Assembly: GCA_029558835.1 (NCBI GenBank)
Contig: JAKQDH010000131.1
Location: 1-64,000, forward strand
Length of the DNA stretch: 64,000 nucleotides
Source of the DNA: Planctomycetota bacterium
Lineage (GTDB): Bacteria; Planctomycetota; Phycisphaerae; UBA1845
Direction of reading: 5' to 3'
Shown here: positions 43,901 through 51,665 of the stretch, piece after piece
How the letters are laid out: every line of letters begins with the position of its first letter
Position numbering within the stretch: the stretch's first letter is position 1
The notes under the pieces: model-generated
Databases searched by the model: none
Told to the model about the DNA's origin: nothing
What the model saw: the letters and a program-made list of their open reading frames with translations, nothing else
Translations under genes and position numbers: made by a program

Positions 43901-44635
43901 GCAGGCGGGCCGGCGCTGCGGCTGGGGATGCGGCTGGTGCGCGGCGTCTCGGCCGCTCAGGTGGAGGGGATTGAGCGGGCCCGGCAAGACGGACCGTTTC
44001 GTTCGGTGGCCGACCTTGCCCGGCGGTCGGGTGCCAGCCGCGTGACCCTGGCGCACCTGGCGGCCGCGGATGCGCTGCGTTCACTGGGACTGGCGCGGCG
44101 GCAGGCCGTCTGGCAGACGTTGGCGCTGATGGAGGAGCCACCGCTGTGGGCTGATCTGCCGTTCGACGCGACGACGCCTGACCCTCTCACGCAGCCCTTG
44201 CCGCTGCCGGACGAAACGCTCAGTGAGACGGTGGCGGAGGACTATTACACCACCGGGCTGTCGCTCAATGCCCACCCCCTGGCGCTGGCCCGCGCGGCGC
44301 TGCACCGCCTGGGCGTGCAGCCGGCGCGCGTTTTGCGCCATGCCCGGCAGGGTGAGTGGATCAGCGTGGCGGGGCTTGTCCTGGTGCGCCAGCGTCCGGG
44401 CACTGCCAAGGGGGTCATCTTCTACACACTGGAAGACGAGACCGGGCAGGCGAATCTCATTGTCCGGCCGCGGGTCTACGAACGGTATCGCCCCATCGCG
44501 CGGGGCTGTGCCGCGGTGATCGTCGATGGCCGGGTGGAACGTCAGGGCGAGGTCGTGCACGTGCAGGTGAGCAGGTTCAGGGCGTTGACGGAGGCGTTGC
44601 CGGCGGTGGCTTCCTGTTCGCGGGATTTCCACTGA
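40949..44635 (+). CDS. dnaE2: Error-prone DNA polymerase DnaE2 with two in-frame repeat insertions
   Basis: 1228 aa, about 150-200 longer than usual DnaE2. The PHP domain starts [20 protein letters not shown] and [17 protein letters not shown]. The polymerase has [20 protein letters not shown], the catalytic aspartates in [20 protein letters not shown], and [20 protein letters not shown]. Then come FREQAM-like [20 protein letters not shown], the helix-hairpin-helix region, and an OB fold ([20 protein letters not shown]). Insertions lie at residues about 173-217 in the PHP domain (41471-41590) and about 897-984 before the HhH region (43671-43820). Both are read from family 2 repeats. It copies damaged templates together with ImuA and ImuB. 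Conserved motifs are intact, so activity is plausible. Confidence 0.93.
   Translation: [1228 protein letters not shown]
41471..41590. repeat. Degenerate family 2 repeat inside dnaE2 (PHP domain)
   Basis: CTCCCCCCTCACCCTGCTCT at the left and CCAGGGGGGAGAGGGG at the right are the family marks. The middle holds purine-rich AGAGCAGGAGAGCAGGAGAA runs. Translated as [20 protein letters not shown] and onward. Confidence 0.7.
43671..43820. repeat. Two family 2 repeat units inside dnaE2
   Basis: A unit in reverse orientation (CCCCTCTCCCTTCCAGGGAG, then GGGGCAGGGGTGAGGG) is followed by another (CCCCCTCACCCTGCCCTCTC, then AAAGGGGGAGAGGGG). Translated as [13 protein letters not shown] and [16 protein letters not shown]. 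Confidence 0.82.
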
Positions 44636-44646
44636 GCCGAATGACG

Positions 44647-44718
44647 AATGCAGAATGAAGAATTCAGAAAGAAGGCTCGCGGCTGCGGTCACCCTTTCTG
44701 AATTCCTCATTCTGCATT
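44647..44718. repeat. 25 bp inverted repeat downstream of dnaE2
   Basis: The arms 44647-44671 (AATGCAGAATGAAGAATTCA plus GAAAG) and 44694-44718 are complementary at 24 of 25 positions, with a 22-base loop. It lies between the convergent dnaE2 and symporter genes and could end both transcripts. Related TTCTGCATTC motifs occur at 12825-12911 and 13305-13405. Confidence 0.8.
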
Positions 44719-44745
44719 CTGCATTTCCGTCCCGTGGTCCCCGCT

Positions 44746-46122
44746 TCACGTGGACCTGTTCACACATGCCGCGATGGCGATGTCGCCGACGACGTTAACC
44801 GTCGTGCGGCACATGTCCAGAAGGCGATCGACGCCCAGGATGATGCCGATCCCCTCGGCCGGCACGCCTACCGATTGCAGCACCATGATGACCAGCGGCA
44901 GTGACCCCCCGGGCACCCCGGCCGTGCCGATGCCCGCCAGCACCGACATCACCGCCACGGTCACCTGCTGCCCCAGCGTCAAATCCACGCCGAACACCTG
45001 GGCAAGAAACAGGACCGTCACGCCTTCGTAGAGGGCGGTGCCGTTCTGGTTGGCCGTCGAGCCTACCGTGAGGACGAAGGAGGCGATCTCGCGGCGCAGG
45101 CCGACGTTGTACTCAGCCACCCGCAGGGCGGTCGGCAGGGTGGCGTTGGACGACGACGTGGCGAACGCCGTCACGATCGCCTCACTGGTCTGGCGGAAAA
45201 AGCGCAGCGGGTTGAGACCGGCGACGCCGCGCAGCGCGACCGAATACACCACGACGAAATGCACGAGCAGTCCGCACAGCACGGTGAGCACGTACCAGCC
45301 GAGCATCTTGAGAATGTCGAAACCGAGGAAGGCGGTCAGCGCGAACATGAGGCCGGCTACGCCGAGCGGCGCCAAGCGCATGGCAAAACCGACGACGACC
45401 AGCACCGTGTGATACACGGCCTCCAGCACCGGGATCAGCGGCGCCGTACGCTGCGGTGCCAGGCTCATCGCCACACCGAAGACGAGGGCAAAGAACATCA
45501 CCGCGAGCATCCCCCCGCCCGGCGAGCTGCCGTCCAGGGCACCGACCATCTCTTGCACCGGGTTGCGCGGGATGACGTCCAGCAGCGCGTCACGCAGGGA
45601 CTTCGCCTGGTGAGCCTGGGCGACCTTCTCCGTGGCCTGGCCCGCGTACCGCTCGTTCAACGCCCGGCGCTGCTCGGCGCCGAGGTGCAGGCCGGGACGC
45701 ACGGTATTGGCGAGCGTCACCCCGATCGCCACGGAGCATGCGGAAAACGCCACCGTGTAGATCAGCGTGCGCAGCCCCACGCGGCCGAGCTGCCGCACAT
45801 CCCCCAAGCCGGCCACGCCCAGCACCAGGGCCGTAAACACCAGCGGCAGGACGACCATGAAGATCAGCCGCATGAAGATCTGCCCCAGCGGCGTGGCCAC
45901 GTTGTTCACCGCCCAGGTCAAGCCCGCATGCGGCGTGCCGTCCGGGCCGGGTGGGCACAGCGCGTTGGCGAGCAGGCCGGCGATGCCGCCTACCAGCAGG
46001 CCGAGGAGAATCTGCCAATGCAGAGCGCCGCCCGCGCGGCCGCGACGCGTGCCGGCGGCCGGGGGCTCGGGCTCCGGGCTGCCTTCGGTGCGTGCGCTGG
46101 CGGGGGCATCAGACATAGACAC
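44746..46122 (-). CDS. Dicarboxylate/amino acid:cation symporter (DAACS family)
   Basis: 458 aa with about eight membrane helices and two re-entrant loops. Family motifs: LIFMVVLPLVFTALVLGVAG, the serine-rich hairpin TAFATSSSNATLPTALRVAE, the substrate region VGSTANQNGTALYEGVTVLF, and GIGTAGVPGGSLPLVIMVLQ with VDRLLDMCRTTVNVVGDI. The usual NMDGT reads NQNGT, a variation in the sodium/substrate site. A long cytoplasmic leader (MSMSDAPASARTEGSPEPEP) precedes the first helix. It imports glutamate or C4-dicarboxylates with Na+ or H+ at the inner membrane. A 60-residue loop with NERYAGQATEKVAQAHQAKS sits between helices 3 and 4. Confidence 0.93.
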   Translation of the reverse strand: MSMSDAPASARTEGSPEPEPPAAGTRRGRAGGALHWQILLGLLVGGIAGLLANALCPPGPDGTPHAGLTWAVNNVATPLGQIFMRLIFMVVLPLVFTALVLGVAGLGDVRQLGRVGLRTLIYTVAFSACSVAIGVTLANTVRPGLHLGAEQRRALNERYAGQATEKVAQAHQAKSLRDALLDVIPRNPVQEMVGALDGSSPGGGMLAVMFFALVFGVAMSLAPQRTAPLIPVLEAVYHTVLVVVGFAMRLAPLGVAGLMFALTAFLGFDILKMLGWYVLTVLCGLLVHFVVVYSVALRGVAGLNPLRFFRQTSEAIVTAFATSSSNATLPTALRVAEYNVGLRREIASFVLTVGSTANQNGTALYEGVTVLFLAQVFGVDLTLGQQVTVAVMSVLAGIGTAGVPGGSLPLVIMVLQSVGVPAEGIGIILGVDRLLDMCRTTVNVVGDIAIAACVNRST

Positions 46123-46635
46123 GGTACGGGGAGCTCAAAATAGGGGCAGCCTGCGGCAATGACCGCTACAACGCCGCCGGCACCCACGGTTTCTTCCACG
46201 CGAACACGGCTGCGCGTTCCCTTACCGTCCGCGCTGACTGCGACGCCGGACGATACGCGCTGACCGCAACGCCGGACGACCAGCACTGGCCGCAACGCCG
46301 GACGGTCCGGGGGACAAGACCGCTCCGAGCAGTCTCCGTTCCGAACGGCCGAAATGCAAGGGGCACACTAGGGAATGGGGAATGGCGAAGAGCGAATGAA
46401 GGGGGAACCGTAACCGTCTGAGCCCGGGCGGAAGCGAGCGGGCGAAGACAGAGCCCGAGCGGAAGCGAGCGGGCGAGAGAATGGCGAAGTGCGAATGGCG
46501 AATAGCGAATGAAGGGGAACCCCGCCGAACGGAGCCCGAGCGGCAGGCATGTAGGCCATCCGAGCCCGAGCGGGAGCGAGTGGACACGACCGGAGTATGA
46601 CTGGGGCGGTGCCACGCCTTCCTGGCGCGCCGGCT
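46123..46635. other. Repeat-dense spacer
   Basis: 513 bp without a gene. A 26 bp unit is repeated three times at 46231-46308. Beyond it, GAGCCCGAGCGGAAGCGAGC units occur near 46420, 46450, 46530 and 46560, mixed with GAATAGCGAATGAAGG-type units (46370-46515). The open frames across it read only these repeats. Confidence 0.7.
46231..46308. repeat. 26 bp tandem repeat, three units
   Basis: Units start GCGCTGACTGCGACGCCGGA, GCGCTGACCGCAACGCCGGA and GCACTGGCCGCAACGCCGGA, each followed by CG and four variable bases. Confidence 0.8.
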
Positions 46636-47343
46636 TCAGACCGAGAAGAGGAGGAGTTGTCCGGCGGAATCCGCGTGTCCTGGTCGCGGCGGGCGAAGGG
46701 GCGTACCGGGGCGCGGTGCAGGGCTTGGGCGCGGCGCCGGGCTCGGGCGGGGTGTAGCGCTTGGGCGGGGCGCGGGTCTCAAGGCCGCCACTGCCGGCAA
46801 CAGCGTGGCGGAGGCGGCGCGCGGCGCCCGCGGATCCCTGGCGGCCGCCACGAACCCTTCCAGGTCCTGAAAGTCCCACGTCGCGCGCGTGACGCGCTGC
46901 CGGCGCTCGCCGCGCACCGTGGACCCGAAGTGGTCCACCAGGTAGCGTGCTGCGAAGCGGTCGCACATCGACTCCTTCTGCCGGAGGTTGCGGCGGGCCC
47001 GCTTCAGCAGCAAGTGGTAGAACTCGTGAAGGAACACAAAGAGGACCACCTGGTACGGGTCGGCCAGTTCGATCGTGTAGGTGGGCTTCCACCAGGTGTC
47101 GCCCCGGGTGCGGGCGCGGGCCAGGTTCGTGCCCATCAGGTACGGATAGCGCAGGTGGCGTCCGAGGTTGACGTAGATGCGGCGCGTCTGGTAGCAGCAG
47201 GTGCCGGAGAAGTCGGCCCCGCGGCTGTACCGGATGCGCACCGTAAGGCTGGGCACCGCCCAGCCGGTGATGACGTTGCGGCAGAGCGCTTCGAGTACCT
47301 CGCTATCGAGTTCGGTTCGATTGCGGAAGTCGAGCTTGACCAT
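46636..47343 (-). CDS. HExxH-motif putative metallopeptidase with proline/arginine-rich tail
   Basis: 235 aa from the ATG at 47343 (MVKLDFRNRTELDSEVLEAL), which has GGAGG 8 nt upstream; the ATG at 47358 is an alternative. The zinc motif is VFLHEFYHLLLKRARR (HEFYH), and a downstream acidic helix reads ESMCDRFAARYLVDHF, where Glu or Asp could be the third ligand. This arrangement resembles SprT-like or minigluzincin domains. The C-terminal 60 residues are low-complexity (RPSATPRPSPAPRPSPAPRP) and end GQLLLFSV. No signal peptide, so probably cytoplasmic. Substrate unknown. Confidence 0.68.
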   Translation of the reverse strand: MVKLDFRNRTELDSEVLEALCRNVITGWAVPSLTVRIRYSRGADFSGTCCYQTRRIYVNLGRHLRYPYLMGTNLARARTRGDTWWKPTYTIELADPYQVVLFVFLHEFYHLLLKRARRNLRQKESMCDRFAARYLVDHFGSTVRGERRQRVTRATWDFQDLEGFVAAARDPRAPRAASATLLPAVAALRPAPRPSATPRPSPAPRPSPAPRPGTPLRPPRPGHADSAGQLLLFSV

Positions 47344-47385
47344 CAGGGCCGCCTCCATGCGGCTGGACGCGGGCGGCGCAGGGGT

Positions 47386-47466
47386 CGCCCGGAGGGCGCA
47401 CGGTCGTTGCCAGGGACTTCGAGTCCCTGGATAGCGAACCACCAGTCTCTCTCTTCTTCTCGTCGC
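47386..47466. repeat. Composite palindromic repeat, family 4, copy 1
   Basis: CGCCCGGAGGGCGC, a short gap, GTTGCCAGGGACTTCGAGTC then CCTGGATAGC, followed by a CT-rich run (CTCTCTTCTTCTC). The same order and spacing occur at 55236-55316. It lies just upstream of the HExxH gene. Confidence 0.75.
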
Positions 47467-47488
47467 CGCTCGCCCCCGGCGGCGGCAT

Positions 47489-47562
47489 TGGGCGATACCC
47501 GACTCGAACGGGTGACCTCCTCCTTGTAAGGGAGGCGCTCTAGCCAACTGAGCTAATCGCCC
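47489..47562 (-). tRNA. tRNA-Val (anticodon UAC)
   Basis: 74 nt on the minus strand. All stems pair: acceptor GGGCGAT/ATCGCCC, D stem GCTC/GAGC, anticodon stem CCTCC/GGAGG with loop CTTACAA (anticodon TAC at 47526-47528), T stem ACCCG/CGGGT with TTCGAGT loop. Discriminator A; CCA is not encoded. Confidence 0.97.
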
Positions 47563-47701
47563 CGCCAACCACCTTCACGATACCCCGGACGACCGCAGGA
47601 GGCAATCCGCCCCCCAACGGGCGAGGCAGCAGGCTCCCCGCATCGCCCCCGCCCCAACGGGCTCATGACACGGCCCCCCGTGAACACGTCGGCCGCGCCG
47701 C

Positions 47702-49837
47702 CTACTCGTACGGACTGCCATCGTACGGACACACCTGCCAGGACATCGACTCCGCCGCCCGCCCGCAGACCGGACAAACCCGCAGGCCCACGTCGGTGAA
47801 AGACAGCCAGTCGTAGACCTCTACCACCCAGGATTGCTCAGTCCGGCGCGACACCAAACGAATGCCCTGTTGCCCATAAGGTTGCAGGGAACCGTACCTT
47901 CCGAACGGGAGGAGCCACATTGTCAAGGGCTCTTGCCCTGACTCTGTCGAACAAACGACTCCTTCGACTGTCTGGCACGTAGTCGCACGGACCCGGATAG
48001 GACTGCACGTCACGCCCGGAGCGCCAAAGTCGTCGTCGGGCAGTACATCGTAGGAACGTCCGACATGCAGCACTTCCACGGCCGACCAGGCAATCTGCCT
48101 CTCGTAACCCCCGTCTGTTTCCACGGCAATGAAGGGCGGTGTCACCGCCGTCCCCCCACGGAAGATGCCCACGATCAACCCGCGCACACGCCCCAGCCGC
48201 TCGGTGTTGACGTCTGCGATGCGGTACGCGCAGAGCCTGTCCCACAGATAGCTCGTGCCTGGCCGGCCACCCGCCAAGTAGTCGTCACGCAGGGCCACCC
48301 ATTCCGCTCCCGACAACCCTTCGAAGCGGATCATGGCGTCACGCAAGTACGCCAACTCCACGTCGTCGCGTGGTATCAGCCCGGGAGAGATGTACTGCCA
48401 GATGAAGCGGAGCACCTCGGCGTCGGTCTCTGACATGCGCAGGTCGATTCTGTCTGGTCCCGTATCATACTCGTACGGATGCCCGTCCTCCCAGTATTTG
48501 TAGACCCAACCCGGGTCCGCCGCGTCGATCGTAGCGATGTCGATCTGTCCGGCGTACGCGATATAGTGAGGATCAGTTGTGGCAGGCATGCCGGGCGTTG
48601 TGCCACCGTACCGATAGTCATACTCGATTCGCCCTTGAAACACGTTGACGCACACGCCCTTGAAACGAATCTGACCGGAGAGTTGGTCCTGGCCGTGTTC
48701 CACGTTCTTGTCGGTGAACGTGCTCACCTGCGGATTGGGTTGGTAATACCATTCGTACCCCAGCCCCACACCGTCTGTCGCCGTGATCTTCACCGCGTAG
48801 TAGTGACTGTCTCTCCGCACGAGCAGAACATCACCCGGCAATAGAGTCCAGGCGGAGTCCGTAAGGAGATCAGGACACCATTCGTGGGCACACGAACGCC
48901 AGCGCAACCCTCGCACCACGTAAGTGGTTCCGCCGTAGGCAGTCGTCACTCTTGTGGTGCCGCACTTCGGGCAGCGATCTCCACATGCGAGGCCGTAGGG
49001 AGTCATGAAGTAGTCGCGGGCAAACGTACGGCGCTGTTGCAGTCGATCGTACAGATGTTGGACTGGAATCCCGATAGCCAGCCCGAGAAGCAACCATCCG
49101 GCAGAGGCGGCGACGAGCCAGCGGCGATAGCGCCATCTGATCTTGGTGGCCGCAATCAGTGGCACCGGCCGGCGGCGATCAATCTTGAATCCGCCGTGGC
49201 GAGCGTGCGCCAGCGGCGTCCCGCATTCCAGGCACACGTCCGTGTTGACCGCGCGCAGCCAGTACCGACAGACCGGGCAGAACCTGCCGATGCGCCGCGC
49301 CCGCCTCGCCACCTCCCGCCGGGCCAGTACGCCGGGGGCTGCGCACGCGTAGATGAGCGTGGACACCACGGCCACAACGTACATCGCCGCCGCCAGCGCT
49401 GTATCAAGCGGGAGCAGTACGGCTATCAGCACGGGCCAGCCGAGCACCAAAGGTGCCCACAGACACGCCCGCCACCAGCACCGAACGAACCAACGCCAGC
49501 GCGCCCGTGGCCGCCGAACCAGAAGCCGAAACCCGATCCACCCGAGCACACTCTCTGCGCAGAGCGCCGAGGCATGCAGGCCGAAACAGAAGATGAGAAA
49601 ATCCCCCAACTCCGCCCAGCCATACTCCCAAGGCTTAGGCACATACGCCTGCACCGACGTCGAACTGAATCCATATTGCACGCCAGACGACAGCCATTCA
49701 AGTCCCTCGACGCAATGCACGAGCAGCGGGTGCCACACCGCGATCAGCACAAATTGCAGCACCGGCGGCAGCACGCGCCCATGCACCCGCAGGCTCAGCA
49801 GGATACGCAGCAGACGGATGTGAGGGCCGTACTTCAC
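47702..49837 (-). CDS. Large membrane protein with three zinc ribbons
   Basis: 711 aa from a GTG at 49837 (VKYGPHIRLLRILLSLRVHG), with GGAG 8 nt upstream; the longer frame reads through an upstream repeat. About four or five helices lie in the first 180 residues (VLPPVLQFVLIAVWHPLLVH; APLVLGWPVLIAVLLPLDTA). The first ribbon, CPVCRYWLRAVNTDVCLECG, follows at about 195-215. Another helix (WLVAASAGWLLLGLAIGIPV), a second ribbon (CGDRCPKCGTT) and a long soluble region come next. That region has LLPGDVLLVRRDSHYYAVKI and many aromatic residues. The chain closes with a third ribbon (CPVCGRAAESMSWQVCPYDG) at the extreme C-terminus. Family unknown; the style is planctomycete-specific. Confidence 0.72.
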   Translation of the reverse strand: MKYGPHIRLLRILLSLRVHGRVLPPVLQFVLIAVWHPLLVHCVEGLEWLSSGVQYGFSSTSVQAYVPKPWEYGWAELGDFLIFCFGLHASALCAESVLGWIGFRLLVRRPRARWRWFVRCWWRACLWAPLVLGWPVLIAVLLPLDTALAAAMYVVAVVSTLIYACAAPGVLARREVARRARRIGRFCPVCRYWLRAVNTDVCLECGTPLAHARHGGFKIDRRRPVPLIAATKIRWRYRRWLVAASAGWLLLGLAIGIPVQHLYDRLQQRRTFARDYFMTPYGLACGDRCPKCGTTRVTTAYGGTTYVVRGLRWRSCAHEWCPDLLTDSAWTLLPGDVLLVRRDSHYYAVKITATDGVGLGYEWYYQPNPQVSTFTDKNVEHGQDQLSGQIRFKGVCVNVFQGRIEYDYRYGGTTPGMPATTDPHYIAYAGQIDIATIDAADPGWVYKYWEDGHPYEYDTGPDRIDLRMSETDAEVLRFIWQYISPGLIPRDDVELAYLRDAMIRFEGLSGAEWVALRDDYLAGGRPGTSYLWDRLCAYRIADVNTERLGRVRGLIVGIFRGGTAVTPPFIAVETDGGYERQIAWSAVEVLHVGRSYDVLPDDDFGAPGVTCSPIRVRATTCQTVEGVVCSTESGQEPLTMWLLPFGRYGSLQPYGQQGIRLVSRRTEQSWVVEVYDWLSFTDVGLRVCPVCGRAAESMSWQVCPYDGSPYE

Positions 49838-50226
49838 AGGTGGTGCTCCGGTCGTCAACACGGGCCGGCGATACGCGGAGACGGGCCGCCGCCCAGGTTG
49901 ACCGTGGGATGCTTGAGTGCAGAATAGCGAGCCAGCACAGGCGCGGCAACCGGGTGCGAAACGCCGGCAAGCCGGTGCGTATATGACAGTCCCGGGGACT
50001 TCGTCCTTTGCCCCTGCAGGGGCAAAGGAGTGTCCCGACACCGTCGCGACATGCCCCGGCCCCCTCAGGGGGCCAACGACGCCCAGCCCGATTCGTCACA
50101 GCCGCAGAGCCAGTTGAGCAGCCTCGCGGCACCCGGTACGATGCCGCAGGTAACGCCCGGCGTCGGCTGGCCGGCGAACTGTGTCGCCAACGCGCGTACC
50201 ATCTGAATGTTCAATGGTGACTACCC
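49838..50226. other. Spacer with small palindromes
   Basis: 389 bp between divergent genes. Palindromes TTTGCCCCTGCAGGGGCAAA (about 50000-50019) and GGCCCCCTCAGGGGGCC (about 50056-50072) are visible. No gene is supported, although open frames cross it on both strands. Confidence 0.5.
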
Positions 50227-51414
50227 ATGCCTGACTTCGACACCATCCTCAAGCCGTTTCTTCCCGAGCTGACCACGCTGCGCCACGAGCTCCACATGCA
50301 TCCCGAGCCGGGATACAAGGAACAGTGGACCGCGCGGCGAATCCTCAGCGAACTCGAACGCATCGGCCGGCTGCACATTCGCACCGGCGTCGCGGAGACC
50401 GGCATCGTGGCCACGCTCAATGCCGACCGCGACGGGCCCTGCGTCGCCCTGCGGGCCGACCTCGACGCCCTGCCCATGACCGAGGCCAACACCTTCGAGT
50501 ATCGCTCCCAGAACGCCGGCTGCATGCACGCCTGCGGCCACGACGGGCACATGACCTGCCTGGTCGGTGCCGCCCGCGTGCTGGCCGCGTGTGCCAATGA
50601 GCTGCCCGGTAAGGTGAAGTTCATCTTTCAGCCGGCCGAGGAAGGCGGCAGCGGCGGCAAACGCATGGTCGAGGAAGGGGCTCTGGACGACCCGCCGGTC
50701 GATGCCATCTTCGCCATGCACGGCTGGCCGGCAACCGAGTTCGGCCACGTCGTGGTGGGCTCCGGTCCGATCTTCGCGGCCACCGCCTTCCTGGAGATCG
50801 ACCTGGCCGGCAAAGGGACGCATGCCGCGTATCCGCACGTCGGCGATGACCTGATCCTCGTCTCAGCGCACCTGGTCACCGCCCTGCAAGCGGTGGCCGC
50901 CAGGTTCACCGATCCCCTCGACCCGGTGATCGTCTCCATCACCGCGGTTCACACGGGGCACACGCACAACGTCCTGCCCGACACTGCCAAGCTGCTGGGC
51001 ACGATCCGCGCGTTGTCTTCCGAAGTGCTCGCCCAGGTGCAGGAGCACGTCCGCCGCACGGTGGACGGCGTGGCCGGCACGTTCGGCGTGCGGGCGACCG
51101 TTCGGTTCCTCAGTTACTACCCGGTGCTGGCGAACGATCCGCAGGCGGCCGCGTTGGTGGCCGCGGTGGCCGGCGAGCGGCTGGGTACGGAGCATGTCGT
51201 CACCGATCCGCCGCCTACGCTGGGCGGCGAAGACTTCGCGTTCTTCCTGCAGCGGGTGCCGGGCGCCATGTGGCGTCTGGGCCTGCGTCCGCCGGGGCAG
51301 GCGGAGTGTCCGCAACTGCACCATCCCAAGTTCGACTTTCCCGACGCGGCCATTCCCCTGGCCGTCGATCTGCACTGCCGCATCGTGTCGCGGTACCTGC
51401 GGCAGGGCTGGTAG
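50227..51414 (+). CDS. M20D-family amidohydrolase (N-acyl amino acid / IAA-amino acid hydrolase type)
   Basis: 395 aa. Catalytic domain: LRHELHMHPEPGYKEQWTAR, VALRADLDALPMTEANTFEY, then the metal-binding SQNAGCMHACGHDGHMTCLV (Cys and His ligands) and FIFQPAEEGGSGGKRMVEEG with the catalytic Glu pair. The dimerisation domain starts AATAFLEIDLAGKGTHAAYP. The late ligand is in CPQLHHPKFDFPDAAIPLAV. The family removes acyl groups from amino acids, for example hippurate, N-acetyl or IAA conjugates, in the cytoplasm. Substrate not determined. It stands alone after a divergent spacer. Confidence 0.93.
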   Translation: MPDFDTILKPFLPELTTLRHELHMHPEPGYKEQWTARRILSELERIGRLHIRTGVAETGIVATLNADRDGPCVALRADLDALPMTEANTFEYRSQNAGCMHACGHDGHMTCLVGAARVLAACANELPGKVKFIFQPAEEGGSGGKRMVEEGALDDPPVDAIFAMHGWPATEFGHVVVGSGPIFAATAFLEIDLAGKGTHAAYPHVGDDLILVSAHLVTALQAVAARFTDPLDPVIVSITAVHTGHTHNVLPDTAKLLGTIRALSSEVLAQVQEHVRRTVDGVAGTFGVRATVRFLSYYPVLANDPQAAALVAAVAGERLGTEHVVTDPPPTLGGEDFAFFLQRVPGAMWRLGLRPPGQAECPQLHHPKFDFPDAAIPLAVDLHCRIVSRYLRQGW

Positions 51415-51665
51415 CAACCGCAAGGCCCCTTCGGCCGCGGCCGCACCCGCCCGCCCGTACCGGCCCACACCGGCTTGGGGGGCGTCCCGGCGATTTCCAG
51501 CCGGGCCCCGTGGAGTGCCGATAAACCTCCGGGGCGCCGTCCCGAGGGGGTGGTCGTGCGCGCGGAATCCGCCGCCGGCACCCTTCCCCGTAGCGTCTTC
51601 CGGGCGACGCCGACCGGCGTGGTCGGCGCTCCGCGTTGCGCCCGCGTTGGGTGGAGAACCGCACC

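Noticed and set aside
46166-47092. 308 aa minus-strand ORF
   Set aside because: It is mostly translated tandem and dispersed repeats (FALRHS, FIRYSPFA) and overlaps the HExxH gene in another frame.
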